The notes under the pieces were generated by a model, which worked only from the letters and a program-made list of their open reading frames with translations, was not told the origin of the DNA and did not search any database. Source: Algoriphagus locisalis (GTDB taxonomy: Bacteria > Bacteroidota > Bacteroidia > Cytophagales > Cyclobacteriaceae). Taken from it: a stretch of 64,000 nucleotides of DNA. This document shows, in pieces, positions 63,643-64,000 of this stretch (position 1 is the first letter of the stretch; each line of letters begins with the position of its first letter). The position numbers and the translations under genes are program-made. The stretch covers positions 124,001-188,000 of the forward strand of contig NZ_FPBF01000006.1 of NCBI RefSeq assembly GCF_900116615.1, written 5' to 3'.

Positions 63643-63763
63643 TTTACCATGAAATCCGTAAATCCTACTTTCGATTTTCATGGTAAAATATTTTGAAATC
63701 TAGCTTAAATTAGTCACATTTACCATGAAACACGTAAATCAAACTTTCGATTTTCATGGTAAA
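63643..63763. promoter_or_regulatory. Two copies of an inverted repeat overlapping the ATPase start codon
   Basis: Two near-identical copies of a 46-nt unit (63643-63688 and 63719-63764; 42 of 46 bases match by eye). Each has arms TTTACCATGAAA and TTTCATGGTAAA around a conserved centre with CGTAAATC and ACTTTCGA. The right arm of copy 2 contains the ATG of the following ATPase gene. The copies start 76 bp apart, about seven helical turns. They may be an operator for the gene product, an mRNA switch, or duplicated element ends. Confidence 0.7.
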
Positions 63764-64000
63764 AGACAGGCAGATTTTCTCGCTGATTCAGGAATACCTT
63801 TCCATTTTCCCTGCTGTAGGTCTATTGGGACCACGGCAAGTAGGGAAAACTACGCTTGTCAAAAACCTGAAACTAGTTAAAGAAAGTATTTACATAGATC
63901 TGGAAAAAGCCTCTGATCGGGCTAAATTGGTGGATGCGGAGCTTTTTCTGAAAGCACACGTGGACAAGACAGTGATTCTTGATGAGATTCAATTGATGCC
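63756..64000 (+). CDS. AAA_14 ATPase (DUF4143-type), N-terminal part
   Basis: The first 81 codons of an ATPase cut by the window end. Walker A is GPRQVGKTTLVKNL (residues about 25-38) and Walker B is VILDEIQLM, the same family as the gene at 58859. The start codon ATG 63756 is inside the second copy of an inverted repeat. The GLLGPRQVGKTT form is the one most common in DUF4143 ATPases. The C-terminal domain is outside the window. Confidence 0.85.
   Translation, partial: MVKDRQIFSLIQEYLSIFPAVGLLGPRQVGKTTLVKNLKLVKESIYIDLEKASDRAKLVDAELFLKAHVDKTVILDEIQLM

Overview
The window is about 64 kb of chromosome from a member of the Bacteroidota, most likely order Cytophagales and probably near the Cyclobacteriaceae (Algoriphagus-like). 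That placement is an inference from gene content. It rests on TonB-dependent receptors with CarboxypepD_reg-like N-termini, many short lipoproteins, GldE next to ssb and mutY, DUF3857 proteins, the HU / TPR / tiny basic protein / RNase G block, TAnnTTTG-type promoter elements and frequent TTG or GTG starts. I see no rRNA, tRNA, CRISPR array, insertion sequence or prophage. Most of the window is housekeeping and envelope sequence.

Layout. 0-7.4 kb holds the end of a TfoX-like gene, small lipoproteins, a YjbQ enzyme, a TlpA-like thioredoxin, a lipoprotein resembling a glycosidase without its catalytic barrel (with a decayed second copy of its 3' end nearby), small membrane proteins including a tandem duplicate, a BioF/KBL-type PLP enzyme and a VOC protein. 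7.4-16.9 kb holds a patatin lipase, a methyltransferase, TRIC and YitT membrane proteins, a saccharopine-dehydrogenase-like enzyme, deoC, two phosphate-transporter-type proteins, tadA and a Mn-type superoxide dismutase. 17-31 kb holds an outer-membrane receptor, a propeller lipoprotein, MaoC, two overlapping DUF3857 genes, mtgA, a 439-bp gap with clustered DnaA boxes, a ClC channel, an M28 peptidase and an unknown exported protein. 31-41 kb holds a DUF84 NTPase, YebC, NDH-2, an LTxxQ-type protein and gltBD. 41-47.2 kb is gldE, ssb and mutY facing HU, a TPR protein, a 29-residue AURKAIP1/COX24-like protein and rng. 47.3-58.7 kb holds a lipoprotein, a membrane protein, a LytTR two-component pair downstream of a TonB receptor, an M14 peptidase, a LOV-like PAS protein without the reactive cysteine, and a K+/H+ antiporter. 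58.8-64 kb holds two AAA_14-type ATPase genes (DUF4143-type; the second is cut by the window edge), with an M14 peptidase and a rhodanese between them.

The most unusual signal is at the two ATPase genes. Each has a pair of near-identical inverted repeats directly at its start codon. The two genes use unrelated repeat sequences: GCACAA...TTGTGC for the first, TTTACCATGAAA...TTTCATGGTAAA for the second. This suggests gene-specific, self-recognised operator or element ends. The next most interesting signals are the DnaA-box cluster (a candidate replication origin), the decayed duplicate at 2.2 kb, the Cys-less LOV-like protein, and a 12-bp perfect hairpin between the tiny basic protein gene and rng.
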